Assembly: GCA_039182965.1 (NCBI GenBank)
Contig: JBCDBW010000002.1
Span: 1-64,000, forward strand
DNA: 64,000 bases
Direction: 5' to 3'
DNA from: JBCDBW01 sp039182965
GTDB taxonomy: Bacteria > Verrucomicrobiota > Verrucomicrobiia > Verrucomicrobiales > DEV007
Part shown: positions 7,362 to 16,896 of the stretch, piece by piece
Position numbering within the stretch: the first letter of the stretch is position 1
Layout of the letters: each line of letters starts with the position of its first letter
Program-made: the position numbers and the translations under genes
Notes under the pieces: model-generated
What the model saw: the letters and a program-made list of their open reading frames with translations, nothing else
The model's database searches: none
What the model was told of the DNA's origin: nothing

Positions 7362-10139
7362 CTATTCGAAGCCGCTTGCGAGCTTTTCCATTGGAGGAGA
7401 AAATTTCGTGAGGTTGATTCCTTCGACTGCGGCTTTGTATTCATCTATTTTTGGAATTCTTCCAAGAATCGCGGAGAGGACCACGACAGGGGTCGATGCT
7501 AGAAGAGACTCTCCCTTTTTACGCTCTGAATCTTCGACGACACGCCCTTGAAAAAGACGTGTGGAGGTGGCCATGACTGTGTCGCCCTTTTCCGCTTTTT
7601 CCTGGTTGCCCATGCACAGATTGCAACCAGGCCGTTCGAGATACATCATATTCTCGTATTCCACCCGAGCGGAGTTTTTGGGGGCATCATCGTCGAAGAC
7701 GAAGCCAGAATACTTCTGAAGCATTTCCCAATCACCTTCTTGCTTAAGCTCGTCGATGATATTGTAGGTTGGAGCGGCGACGACAAGAGGAGCGTTGAAC
7801 TCGACTCTGCCTTTTTGCTTTTCCAAATTACGAAGCATTTGGGACACGATTTTGAGATCTCCCTTATGGACCATACAGGAGCCGACGAAGCCAAGGTCGA
7901 CTTTTTTCTCTCCCTCGTAATAGGAGACGGGTCGGATCGTGTCGTGAGTATAACGTTTTGAGACGTCTTCGTTGTTTACGTCGGGGTCAGCGATCATCGG
8001 TTCTACAATTTCATCGAGATCGACGACGTGCTCTGCGAAATACTTGGCGTTCGCATCCGGGGTGAGGGCTGGCTTTTCTCCAGAATTGATTTCTGCGATA
8101 CGCTGGTCGGCCTTTCTGACAAGGCCCGTTAGGACTTCTTTTTCGTTGTCCATTCCCTTATCGATCATGATTTGAATCCGGCTTTTCGCGATCTCCAGAG
8201 ATTCAATCAAGGTGGCGTCCTGGGAAATGCAGATGGAGGCCTTCGCCTTCATTTCTGCGGTCCAGTCGGTGAAAGTGAATGCTTGGTCGGCGGGTAGCGT
8301 TCCAATGTGAACCTCTATGATACGGCCTTGGAAAACGTTCTCTCCAAACTCTTTGAGCATTTGCGCCTGTGTGGCATGGACCACGTCGCGGAAGTCCATT
8401 TGTTCTTTGAGTTCTCCTTTGAAGGTCACTTTGACCGACTCGGGAATAGGCATTGTCGCTTCGCCTGTCGCGAGAGCGAGGGCAACCGTTCCGGAATCCG
8501 CTCCGAAAGCAACCCCTTTGGACATACGGGTATGGGAATCGCCGCCGATGATAATGGCCCACTCGTCCACGGTGAGATCGTTCAGGACTTTATGGATGAC
8601 ATCTGTCATCGAGTGATAAACCCCCTCGGGATCGCGTGCGGTAATGAGTCCGAACTGATGCATGAACTTCATCAGTTTTGGAATGTTGGCTTGCGCCTTC
8701 TTGTCCCACACGGAGGCGGTATGACAGCCGGATTGATATGCGCCATCAACGGTCGGGGAAATCACGGTGGCTGCCATGGACTCGAGCTCTTGAGATGTCA
8801 TCAAGCCAGTCGTGTCCTGCGAACCGACAATATTGACCTTTACCCGGACATCAGACCCGGCGTACAGGATGGTGCCATCAGCGACTCCGACGGCGTTCTT
8901 GTTGAAGATTTTTTCCACCGCGGTGAGGCCTTGTCCTTCGTGAGAGATTTCCTTTGAGGGTGCAAAGACTGCTTGTTGTTCGACTCCGAGTGTGGCAGCG
9001 GCGAAGCTTTGGAGCTTTTTGCCGAAGACAATGGCGTAAGATCCTCCGGCTTTGATAAATTCGACTTTTTGTGGAGTCAGGGCGGAGGAAATATCTACGA
9101 GCTCTTCTTGGCCGTTGTAGAGTTTCTTTGTCTTTGTGTTGATCGTGAGGGTAGTGCCAGTTGCGACCGAATACGCTTCCTCAAGTATAGGATCACCGTT
9201 TTCGTCGAGGACCGGTTGCCCTTTTTTATCCAGTTTTTTGACCCAGTTTTTTAGGTCGATGCCGATTCCGCCGGTCACTCCAACGGTCGTCAAAAAGATC
9301 GGGGAGATGCCGTTGGATCCGGCGACGATGGGCGCAATATTGACGAAGGGAACGTATGGGCTGGCTTGTTTGCCGGTCCACAGGGCGACATTGTTGACGC
9401 CGGACATTCTTGATGAACCGACACCCATTGTTCCTTTCTCGGCGATCAACATAACGTTTTTGTCTGGGTGCGCTTTTTGGAGGGCCTGGATTTCAGACTG
9501 AGCGGCCTCGGAGATCATGCATTTTCCGTGGAGTTCCCGATCTGAACGGGAGTGAGCCTGATTTCCTGGAGAGAGCAAATCTGTGGAGATATCACCTTCT
9601 GCGGCGATGTAGGTAATCACATCGATTTTTTCCGGAACGTCTGGAAGTTTGGTAAAGAACTCTGCCTTTGAGTAGCTTTCAAGAATGTCTCGAGCGATGT
9701 CGTTTCCGGTCTGGAGGGCGGCGGCGAGGCGATCGGTGTCTGCTTCATAGAGAAAAACCTGGGTTTTGAGGACGTCGGCCGCTTTATGGGCAATTGCGCC
9801 ATCAGAGCCGAGAGCGAGATCTAGAAGCACCTCTACGGATGGGCCTCCTTTCATATGAGAGAGCAACTCGAAGGCGAATGAGGGGGGGATCTCATCGACG
9901 ACTGTGTCGCCCAGAATAATTCTCTTAAGGAAGCGGGCCTTGACTCCGGCGGCACTTGTCGTGCCAGGGAGTGTATTGTAAATGAGAAAGTGAAGGGAAT
10001 CCTCCCGGTGTTCGTTTTGCGGGTCTTCGACGTGCGAGATAATCTCGGTCAACAAGGTGCCATCGTCGATCGGTTTAGGATGCAAGCCCTGCTCTTTTCG
10101 CTCTTGGATCTCTTTGATGTAGTCGGGATACAGGTTCAT
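7362..10139 (-). CDS. acnB: Bifunctional aconitate hydratase 2 / 2-methylisocitrate dehydratase
   Basis: The 925-residue product starts MNLYPDYIKEIQERKEQG and matches the AcnB family over its whole length. The AcnB-specific HEAT-like N-terminal domain comes first, then the swivel domain, then the catalytic core. Visible core signatures are IIGGDSHTRMSKGVAFGADSG, and ERPGCNLCMGNQ, which carries cysteine ligands of the 4Fe-4S cluster. It isomerises citrate to isocitrate in the TCA cycle and acts on methylcitrate-derived intermediates in the cytosol. The gene lies 204 bases downstream of ilvA and has a plausible promoter of its own at 10202-10230. The bases just before the ATG read CTCCTCCC rather than a Shine-Dalgarno sequence, which is odd for a highly expressed enzyme. 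Confidence 0.95.
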   Translation of the reverse strand: MNLYPDYIKEIQERKEQGLHPKPIDDGTLLTEIISHVEDPQNEHREDSLHFLIYNTLPGTTSAAGVKARFLKRIILGDTVVDEIPPSFAFELLSHMKGGPSVEVLLDLALGSDGAIAHKAADVLKTQVFLYEADTDRLAAALQTGNDIARDILESYSKAEFFTKLPDVPEKIDVITYIAAEGDISTDLLSPGNQAHSRSDRELHGKCMISEAAQSEIQALQKAHPDKNVMLIAEKGTMGVGSSRMSGVNNVALWTGKQASPYVPFVNIAPIVAGSNGISPIFLTTVGVTGGIGIDLKNWVKKLDKKGQPVLDENGDPILEEAYSVATGTTLTINTKTKKLYNGQEELVDISSALTPQKVEFIKAGGSYAIVFGKKLQSFAAATLGVEQQAVFAPSKEISHEGQGLTAVEKIFNKNAVGVADGTILYAGSDVRVKVNIVGSQDTTGLMTSQELESMAATVISPTVDGAYQSGCHTASVWDKKAQANIPKLMKFMHQFGLITARDPEGVYHSMTDVIHKVLNDLTVDEWAIIIGGDSHTRMSKGVAFGADSGTVALALATGEATMPIPESVKVTFKGELKEQMDFRDVVHATQAQMLKEFGENVFQGRIIEVHIGTLPADQAFTFTDWTAEMKAKASICISQDATLIESLEIAKSRIQIMIDKGMDNEKEVLTGLVRKADQRIAEINSGEKPALTPDANAKYFAEHVVDLDEIVEPMIADPDVNNEDVSKRYTHDTIRPVSYYEGEKKVDLGFVGSCMVHKGDLKIVSQMLRNLEKQKGRVEFNAPLVVAAPTYNIIDELKQEGDWEMLQKYSGFVFDDDAPKNSARVEYENMMYLERPGCNLCMGNQEKAEKGDTVMATSTRLFQGRVVEDSERKKGESLLASTPVVVLSAILGRIPKIDEYKAAVEGINLTKFSPPMEKLASGFE

Positions 10140-10201
10140 GGGAGGAGCGACAAATTTCTGCCGAAGGGCGATCTTTTCAAGAAGATAGCTTCAGGTGAAT
10201 A

Positions 10202-10230
10202 TTTGTAGATTGGCTGGTCGCAGTGGGCAA
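10202..10230 (-). promoter_or_regulatory. Candidate sigma-70 promoter for acnB
   Basis: Read on the minus strand there is TTGCCC, a 17-base spacer, then TACAAA(T). The -10 element lies about 63 bases before the acnB ATG. Spacing is ideal; the -35 box matches TTGACA at only four of six positions. Chosen by eye. Confidence 0.35.
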
Positions 10231-10343
10231 TGTTGATTTACGCGTGAAGAGCCTCTTTAACAAGGATGCAGGCCCGAAATGAGGCCCTGGAGATCCCTTT
10301 CTTAGCGCTCAATTTATTCTTGCGGGTCTTGCTGGTGAAGCAT

Positions 10344-11918
10344 TTACCGTCCCAGGACACGGGCCATCTGTCGATCAGTGAGCGGTCTGAATGACCGTGT
10401 TGCGTTCCGGCGGGTTTCGGTGAAGTCGAGAAAGCGATCGCGGGCGGGCGAGTTTGGGAAATCGAAGCCGATGAGGGCGCGCCCCACCCGCTCACCTGAA
10501 TATTGGTAATCGAAGAAAACCAAGTCAGAAATTTTTGAAGCGCTGCCCAAGAAATCGGCGAGAGCTCCTGCCCGCTCCGAAAATTCGACTTGGAGGAAAA
10601 GGGGTTTCCGGAGGAGTGAAGAGTCGAAGGGAAACGCGCGAAATTCAATGTCTGGTTCTCCCGTCAGGTCCTCGAACTGGAGTCCCCGTTTTTTCCAAGT
10701 GGCTTCCAATTCGAGGAAAGACTCCTCCGCCGAATCGAACCCAATCACGGGTTGTGCTGTTGCGGAGTCTGTCTTTCCATATTGGAACTCGACGATGCTG
10801 GCCTTGGTTCGGAGTTCGCTGAGGAGATGAAAGAGGGTTCCGGGTTTTTCCTCGATCTTGAAGCGGAGATAGCGGCGGGTGTGAGATCCGATACGGGCGG
10901 CACGAACGACTCTTTGCAGTTGGGCGAAGTCCATGTTGGCACCGCAGATGATGATGATGACTTTTTGGTGATTCGGCAGTTGATTTCGGTGTGTGGCCCA
11001 ACCCGCAAGACCCATGGCGCCCGCCGGCTCGGGAATGACACGCTTTTTCTCCCAGAGAATTTGCATTGCGGCACATACTTCCTCGTTTGTCACGGTGAGG
11101 AATTTGTCAATGAGATCGCGACAGAGGGGGAACGTGTTTTCGCCGGCGAGGGCCACTGCGGTGCCGTCGCAAAACACGTCTACATCGGGCAAGCGGACGG
11201 GTTTTCCTGCTTCAACGGCGGCTTTCATTGAGGCCTGACCGCTGCCTTCGACTCCGTAAACTGTGATATTTGGGTAGTAGTATTTCAACCAAGCAGCTAC
11301 TCCTGCAGCCATACCGCCTCCGCCAATTTGTAGAAAAGCAGCATCGAATGGGCCTTTCCCGCTCATCACAATTTCGTCGGCGATGGTTCCCTGTCCACCC
11401 ATGACGGCGAGGTCGTCGAAAGCGTGAACGAGCGCGTAGTCGTTCTTTGCGGCGCAGTGTCGGGCGGCGTCGACGGCATCATCATAGCGATCGCCGACGA
11501 GTTCGATCGTGACGGCATCTCCTCCGAGCCGTTGAACGGCTTCTTGTTTCATGAGGGGCGTATTGAGAGGCATAAAGATTTTGGTTTCGAAGGCGCCTGT
11601 GAATTTGGCTGCCGCGATCGCGACGCCTTGGGCATGGTTTCCGGCAGAGGCGGCCGCGACGCCACGAGTTTTCTCCGGATCGAGTTGAGCCATGCGGTGG
11701 TAGGCTCCCCGCCATTTGTAGGCGTGCATGGGGGACAGGTCTTCTCTTTTTAAGAAGAGATCGGTTCCATCTTCTGCTCTGATTTTTTCCAAGGGTGTGG
11801 GTTTACCCACTTCGTAGACTCGCCCTCGAGCTTTCAATATTTCCTGGTGCAGTTGAGCAAGCAGATCTGTGGTGGAACGAGCGTCGTTCATTTTTCGGAC
11901 GATTTCATGCTTTACCAT
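10344..11918 (-). CDS. ilvA: Threonine ammonia-lyase, biosynthetic type
   Basis: A PLP enzyme converting threonine to 2-oxobutanoate, the first step of isoleucine synthesis. The product has about 524 residues from the ATG at 11918, which has GAGG ten bases upstream; an ATG at 11891 is an alternative. The catalytic domain shows GKPTPLEKI, then LFLKREDLSPMHAYKWRGAY with the PLP-binding lysine in AYKWRG. AAASAGNHAQGVAIAA is the phosphate/substrate loop and QIGGGGMAAGVAAW the glycine-rich PLP-phosphate loop. The C-terminal 190 or so residues contain two ACT-like regulatory segments, beginning near YLRFKIEEKPGTLFHLL and LFLQVEFSERAGALADFL, as in isoleucine-inhibited IlvA of about 510 residues. A longer upstream reading from 12044 is basic and unlike the family. 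Confidence 0.93.
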   Translation of the reverse strand: MVKHEIVRKMNDARSTTDLLAQLHQEILKARGRVYEVGKPTPLEKIRAEDGTDLFLKREDLSPMHAYKWRGAYHRMAQLDPEKTRGVAAASAGNHAQGVAIAAAKFTGAFETKIFMPLNTPLMKQEAVQRLGGDAVTIELVGDRYDDAVDAARHCAAKNDYALVHAFDDLAVMGGQGTIADEIVMSGKGPFDAAFLQIGGGGMAAGVAAWLKYYYPNITVYGVEGSGQASMKAAVEAGKPVRLPDVDVFCDGTAVALAGENTFPLCRDLIDKFLTVTNEEVCAAMQILWEKKRVIPEPAGAMGLAGWATHRNQLPNHQKVIIIICGANMDFAQLQRVVRAARIGSHTRRYLRFKIEEKPGTLFHLLSELRTKASIVEFQYGKTDSATAQPVIGFDSAEESFLELEATWKKRGLQFEDLTGEPDIEFRAFPFDSSLLRKPLFLQVEFSERAGALADFLGSASKISDLVFFDYQYSGERVGRALIGFDFPNSPARDRFLDFTETRRNATRSFRPLTDRQMARVLGR

Positions 11919-12326
11919 CGGTTCGCAACCTCGATCTAACAAAGTTGGAGTGCTTTGGGTTCGATTTATCATGAGAGGGGGTGGCGAAAACAGCTTCTTG
12001 GTAGTTTTCTTTTTGTGCTCTCTGCTGGAGGGGTCGGGCGCCACAGGTGCGTGCCTTGGGCGAGGTATATCGGGAGAGTGGTTGGGTGGTTTGATACCGT
12101 GCCATGGTCCCGATTGTCTCTCCCGGTGGCTTCAAAAGCGCCTAAAATGTTTCTTTGGTCCGCTCAGGGAGAATCCTGCTGCTGCAATCAAGCAGGACTT
12201 GGATTCTTGGCATCCTCCTCGCAATGATTGAAGTCTCAGCGGAGTCGTATATGCTCCATCGTCCGAAGCGGGATCCGATCTCGTGTCCACCGCAGCGCGG
12301 TTCCTTTGAAAATCTCCAATCTATCT
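11919..12326. other. Divergent intergenic region between ilvA and pckG
   Basis: About 400 bases with short open frames on both strands, none with family resemblance or a credible ribosome site. It should hold the promoters of ilvA (leftward) and pckG (rightward). I saw no leader peptide, T-box or riboswitch-like structure, although an isoleucine-linked attenuator cannot be ruled out by eye. Confidence 0.4.
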
Positions 12327-14213
12327 ATGTTCATGAGCAATCCCTCTTCAAGCGAAGCGCCAACAGTCGCCCCATCCTGCAAGTATCCTCTTCGCAGCGA
12401 GCCGCCCACCGCAAACAAAGACGTGATCCGGTGGGTCAATCGTATCGCCAAGCTTCTCAATCCGGATCGCGTTCACTGGGTCGACGGTTCCGAAGAAGAG
12501 GCGGCGGCTCTATTCGACATGATGGTCGAGAGGGAAGACTGCATTCGTCTCAACGAAGAGAAACGTCCTAACAGTTTTTTATTTCGTTCCGATCCCCGTG
12601 ATGTGGCGCGAGTTGAGAGTCGGACGTTTATTTGCTCTGTTTCGGAAGACGACGCGGGCCCGACCAACAACTGGATGCAGCCGGCGGAAATGAAAGCAAA
12701 GATCAACGCGCTTTCCAAAGGGGCGATGAAAGGGAGGACACTGTATGTGATTCCCTTCAGCATGGGCCCTGTCGGTTCACCTATTTCGAAGATCGGCATC
12801 GAACTATCCGATTCCCCATATGTTGTCGTGAATATGCGGCTCATGACGCGGGTGACGCCGAAGATCTGGGATGTTCTTGGTGACAGTCGCGAGTACGTCC
12901 GCTGCGTGCATTCGGTAGGATGCCCGATTGAGAGTCCGGAAGATGACGTCGCCTGGCCGTGCAATCCAGAGAATACCTACATCGCCCATTTTCCGGAAGA
13001 GAAGACCATCCTCAGTTTTGGTTCGGGGTATGGTGGTAATGCGCTGCTTGGGAAAAAGTGTTTTGCGCTGCGGATTGCCAGCACGATCGGGCGCAATGAG
13101 AACTGGATGGCGGAGCACATGCTGATCTTGGGTGTCAGGAACCCGCAGGGTGAGAAGACGTATGTGACGGCGGCTTTTCCGAGTGCTTGCGGGAAGACGA
13201 ATTTCGCGATGATGGTTCCCCCTAAAGCATTTTCTGATCAGGGTTGGGAGGTTACTTGCGTGGGGGACGACATTGCGTGGATCAAGCCGGATAATGATGG
13301 CAAGAAACTGCGTGCGATCAATCCGGAAGCCGGTTTTTTTGGCGTGGCCCCCGGAACTGGCGCCGATACGAATCCTGTCGCGATGGCCTGTTGCGCCCGA
13401 GACACGATTTTCACCAATGTTGCGCTCACCGATGATGGTGATATTTGGTGGGAAGGAATGACCTCAGATATTCCCGAGCATCTCATCGACTGGAAGGGCA
13501 ACGATTGGATCCCTGGAGCCACCGACGAAAGTGGTAAGGCGATTCCCTCGAGTCATCCCAATGCTCGTTTCACAGCGCCGGCGCGCAACTGTCCGATCAT
13601 CGACGATGCTTGGGAAGACCCTGCAGGAGTTGAAGTGGGTGCCATGATCTTTGGTGGTCGTCGTATGACCACCATCCCGCTCGTCTTTCAAAGCTTCAAT
13701 TGGCAACATGGTGTTTACCTTGGTGCGACCGTAGGTTCCGAACAGACAGCCGCTGCGGAAGGCCAGGTGGGGGCGATGCGCCGAGATCCGTTTGCGATGC
13801 TTCCCTTTTGTGGCTATCACATGGGCGACTATTTTCGTCACTGGCTGAAGATGGGCAAAACCATATCTCAACCGCCCCGAATGTTTCACGTGAATTGGTT
13901 TCGCAAAGACGAGCATGGCCACTTTCTCTGGCCCGGGTTTGGCGAGAACATGCGCGTTCTTGCCTGGATTGTCGAGCGGGTGGTGGGAGCGGGGCACGCC
14001 CGTGAGACGCCTATGGGATGGATGCCGCATTACGAGGACCTTGATTGGGACGGGCTCGACTTCTCTTACGAGCAATGGCAGGAACTGATGGCGATCGACA
14101 GCGAAAAGCTCCTCGCCCAAACCCTTGGCCACGACGAACTCTTCCTTAAACTTTGGGATCGTATGCCGAAGGAGTTGCTATGGCAGCGTGATTTGCTCGT
14201 GAGCCGGTATTGA
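12327..14213 (+). CDS. pckG: Phosphoenolpyruvate carboxykinase (GTP)
   Basis: Makes phosphoenolpyruvate from oxaloacetate and GTP for gluconeogenesis. From the ATG at 12327 (another at 12333) the product is about 628 residues, the normal length of the GTP class. Signatures include the substrate-binding RNENWMAEHMLILG region, the P-loop with reactive cysteine AAFPSACGKTNFAMM, the metal-binding segment CVGDDIAWIKPD, and INPEAGFFGVAPGTG. FGGRRMTTIPLV and the guanine-binding region around WFRKDEHGHFLWPGFGENMRVL complete the match. An in-frame upstream reading to 12228 adds a basic leader without family match and is not used. It stands alone between divergent and downstream spacers. With aconitase B next door, it reflects central carbon metabolism. 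Confidence 0.95.
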   Translation: MFMSNPSSSEAPTVAPSCKYPLRSEPPTANKDVIRWVNRIAKLLNPDRVHWVDGSEEEAAALFDMMVEREDCIRLNEEKRPNSFLFRSDPRDVARVESRTFICSVSEDDAGPTNNWMQPAEMKAKINALSKGAMKGRTLYVIPFSMGPVGSPISKIGIELSDSPYVVVNMRLMTRVTPKIWDVLGDSREYVRCVHSVGCPIESPEDDVAWPCNPENTYIAHFPEEKTILSFGSGYGGNALLGKKCFALRIASTIGRNENWMAEHMLILGVRNPQGEKTYVTAAFPSACGKTNFAMMVPPKAFSDQGWEVTCVGDDIAWIKPDNDGKKLRAINPEAGFFGVAPGTGADTNPVAMACCARDTIFTNVALTDDGDIWWEGMTSDIPEHLIDWKGNDWIPGATDESGKAIPSSHPNARFTAPARNCPIIDDAWEDPAGVEVGAMIFGGRRMTTIPLVFQSFNWQHGVYLGATVGSEQTAAAEGQVGAMRRDPFAMLPFCGYHMGDYFRHWLKMGKTISQPPRMFHVNWFRKDEHGHFLWPGFGENMRVLAWIVERVVGAGHARETPMGWMPHYEDLDWDGLDFSYEQWQELMAIDSEKLLAQTLGHDELFLKLWDRMPKELLWQRDLLVSRY

Positions 14214-14319
14214 GATTCGAACTGGATTGAGACGCTCGGGACGGTGTCGTGGCTCGCATTTGCGTTGAAATGAGTCCTGACAATTTGCCGGAATTGGTGG
14301 ATATTGCCCGCTTTAACCG

Positions 14320-15558
14320 TTGAACAGAAAGATAAAGTTACCAACCAGTGAGGCATCTCGAGAGAGTATTTCGGGTGTGGCTTCGACCGAGGCGCTTGAG
14401 ATCAAGGATGCGCGCTTGATCTTCAATGCTGTCTGGCAGCAACTCGAGGATGAGTATGGGCACGAACAACTTCGGTTTCCAAAGGAGATCATTCTTCTTG
14501 GGGGCGCGCCCGGGGCTGGCAAGGGGACGAACACGGGATTCATAATGGAGGCCCGTGGTTTTACGTGTCCGCCGATTGTTGTCAGTTCCCTTTTGAATAC
14601 CCCCGAAATGAAAGTCCTGATCGACGAGGGGCGGATGGTAGGCGACCGCGAGGTAGTTAGTCTCCTCCTGAAGGAGACGCTCAAGGAAGATTATCGCGAC
14701 GGAGCGATCCTTGACGGGTTTCCCCGGACGAAAGTTCAGGTGGAGTGCTTACGACTTTTGGTAGCGAAAATCAACGAACTTCACCGCGAGTTTCACGACA
14801 CTCCCTTGGCGGGTCATTTTCGGAAGCCCACGATTCATGCGATGGTGCTCTTTGTTGAGGAATCCACCAGCATCGAGCGTCAACTAATGCGCGGGCGTGA
14901 GGTTGAGGCTCACAACAGAAAAGTTGTGGAGACGGGTGTTGGCCGATTCCAGGAATTGCGGAAGACCGATCTTGATCTTGAAGCGGCGCAGAATCGATAT
15001 CGGACTTTCAAGGAGAAGACTTGGGATGCGTTGCAGTCTCTCCGTTCCCAGTTTTTCTATCACTTCATCAACGCGGAGGGCGACATTGCGGAAGTGGAGC
15101 GCAATATCTTCCGCGAGCTGCAGTATCAGAGTTCGTTGGAGTTGGATAGTCGGACATTTGACCGATTACGAACGATACCGCTTGCGAGTGAGATTGTTGT
15201 GCATGCGCGGCAGGACTTGGTGAGGCGGCTGGATTCTTATGAGCTGGAACACCGCGATTTGTTTGCCCGCGTGGTTGAGATAGTTAAGGAGAGCTTTATG
15301 CCGATTATCACCCGGCATGCGATCTCCGGGCAATCGGTGGTGAGTTCGAATGACGAGATATTTTCTGAGCCGCTTGCGTTGGCAATGTTGATCGATATCT
15401 TTTCAGAGCGTGGCTACCATGCTCGAGTTGACAAGCGGAAGGAGCAAATTCCGGTTCGATTCAAGGTGGAAACGGGTGAGATAGAGTGCAAGGATCAGTG
15501 GGTGTATCGCATTCACGTCTTCTTTGAGGGTTCCGAGATTAGGCGGGGTCATCTTTAG
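14320..15558 (+). CDS. Adenylate kinase-like nucleoside monophosphate kinase with C-terminal extension
   Basis: The 412-residue product begins at a TTG; no ATG is available before the kinase fold. The P-loop is LLGGAPGAGKGTNTGF (about residues 59-73). VSSLLNTPEMKVLIDEGRMVGDREV and AILDGFPRTKVQVECL follow the NMP-binding and DGFPRT pattern of adenylate kinases. A lid-like region RQLMRGREVEAHN comes next. Canonical Adk ends at about 215 residues; here another 180 or so follow. From about SRTFDRLRTIPLASEIVVHARQ onward this extension has no family I recognise and looks like a folded alpha/beta domain. Because the NMP core is offset and extended, adenylate may not be the only substrate. It stands alone, 106 bases after pckG. 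Confidence 0.75.
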   Translation: MNRKIKLPTSEASRESISGVASTEALEIKDARLIFNAVWQQLEDEYGHEQLRFPKEIILLGGAPGAGKGTNTGFIMEARGFTCPPIVVSSLLNTPEMKVLIDEGRMVGDREVVSLLLKETLKEDYRDGAILDGFPRTKVQVECLRLLVAKINELHREFHDTPLAGHFRKPTIHAMVLFVEESTSIERQLMRGREVEAHNRKVVETGVGRFQELRKTDLDLEAAQNRYRTFKEKTWDALQSLRSQFFYHFINAEGDIAEVERNIFRELQYQSSLELDSRTFDRLRTIPLASEIVVHARQDLVRRLDSYELEHRDLFARVVEIVKESFMPIITRHAISGQSVVSSNDEIFSEPLALAMLIDIFSERGYHARVDKRKEQIPVRFKVETGEIECKDQWVYRIHVFFEGSEIRRGHL

Positions 15559-15696
15559 CTGATTTTCTCGCGGCAGTTGTCGTGGAGTTCTGCGTGTTTT
15601 GTGAATCGGGTGGCTGGCACGATCTCGTCATTGCCCGCAGCGTTTCCTTTCTTCATACTTTGTGTCATTTTTTAGGGATTCCCATTGCAATGACCA

Positions 15697-16896
15697 ATGA
15701 CACCTGACCCCCTTGCTGACGTCCTTTCTTGTGTCGATCGACGCTTTTTTTTGAAGGCCGGGATATTATTCGCCGCTGGGGTGGGCTTGAGCCAAAGGGT
15801 CCTTTGGTCACGGGACAACGGCGATAGTGCGGTGACCACACAGGTCGAACCTGAAGGCTTTTTCACGCTTGGAAAACGAAAGGGGCATTGGTGGTTGATC
15901 ACGCCGGAGGGGAAGCCGTTTTTTACGATGGGACTGAATCACATCGATCCCGCGAGTCTGCGCTACCCCGAGAACATCGATATCTGGCGCGAAAAATACG
16001 GAGGTAGCACGGTCCGATGGATTGAGGAATCCGTCGTCCCCAACCTCAAGGAATGGGGGTTTAACACAGTCGGTTGGGTTCAGGAAGTTACGGTGGCGAA
16101 GTGGGAGCATTCTCGTCCATTCACGAACGATGAATACAAGGCGCTTGGGATGCCTTATTGCCATCTGTTGCCTTTCATGGAATCGCATCAGTGGGAAAAG
16201 CATACCGTGCATTTCGACTTCAAAAGTGCGGATTGGGCGGAATGGTGTGATTACATTGCGCGGTCTCACTGCGCGGAGCTCGCTGATGATCGTAATTTGA
16301 TTGGATACTTTTACAGTGATTGTCCCACTTGGACGCACGATCGGCCTGACAATCAGTGGCGCGGACCAATATTCGATCCAGACCGTTTGAAGTCGAAAGC
16401 GGGTCAGAGGGAGCTTTCGGAGCTCGCAGGGATTTATTATAAGACCGCACACGACGCCGTCCGGCGCTATGATCCGCATCACCTTATCCTCGGAGATCGG
16501 TATGAGGCCAACGCGCCCATTGCCATGGAGGTGGTCGACGCGGCGAAGCCATATATCGACGTGCTCTCCTTCCAGGACTTTCGAGATCCTGTGAAACATT
16601 TGGACGAATGGCATCAGAAGACGGGGATGCCGGTGTTACTAGCCGATGCTGCGGGCGTGAATTTCCAGAGTACGGAATTTTGGAAGCCGAACAATGGGAA
16701 TTGGTATGCCGAAACCCTAGCGGCCCTCCACCAAAACGCCGGTTGCATTGGTTTCCATCTTTGTGGCGCATACCAGCGCAACAAAGCCCGTCGCCGTGGT
16801 CTTCTTGATGAACGCGAGAATCCTGACACCGAGAACGTCGCCCTCATGAAGGCCGCCAATGAGAAAATCACCCAGTGGATGGAGAGCGAATTTTGA
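15697..16896 (+). CDS. Tat-exported agarase-like (GH50-related) TIM-barrel hydrolase
   Basis: The 399-residue product has a Tat-type signal, DRRFFLKAGILFAAGVGLS, so the ATG at 15697 is well placed. The mature protein opens with GHWWLITPEGKPFFTMGLNHI, the entry motif of agarase-like GH50-related proteins. NLKEWGFNTVGW and DRNLIGYFYSDCPTW follow, typical barrel-strand segments, and HLILGDRY comes later. I cannot name the catalytic acids with certainty. Two paralogues with the same opening motif lie at 22660 and 28037. The sensor kinase gene starts inside its stop codon (TGATG), so the enzyme and the two-component system appear to be one transcript. The substrate is probably a polysaccharide, possibly sulfated galactan; this is inference. 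Confidence 0.6.
   Translation: MTPDPLADVLSCVDRRFFLKAGILFAAGVGLSQRVLWSRDNGDSAVTTQVEPEGFFTLGKRKGHWWLITPEGKPFFTMGLNHIDPASLRYPENIDIWREKYGGSTVRWIEESVVPNLKEWGFNTVGWVQEVTVAKWEHSRPFTNDEYKALGMPYCHLLPFMESHQWEKHTVHFDFKSADWAEWCDYIARSHCAELADDRNLIGYFYSDCPTWTHDRPDNQWRGPIFDPDRLKSKAGQRELSELAGIYYKTAHDAVRRYDPHHLILGDRYEANAPIAMEVVDAAKPYIDVLSFQDFRDPVKHLDEWHQKTGMPVLLADAAGVNFQSTEFWKPNNGNWYAETLAALHQNAGCIGFHLCGAYQRNKARRRGLLDERENPDTENVALMKAANEKITQWMESEF

Noticed and set aside
10268..10292. Hairpin-like GGCC...GGCC downstream of ilvA as a terminator
   Set aside because: Only a four-base stem pairs, and no T-run follows.
10238..10648. Possible small basic protein overlapping the end of ilvA (ends KKGISRASFRACILVKEALHA)
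   Set aside because: Most of the frame overlaps ilvA in another phase, no ATG lies near the basic part, and no ribosome site is seen.
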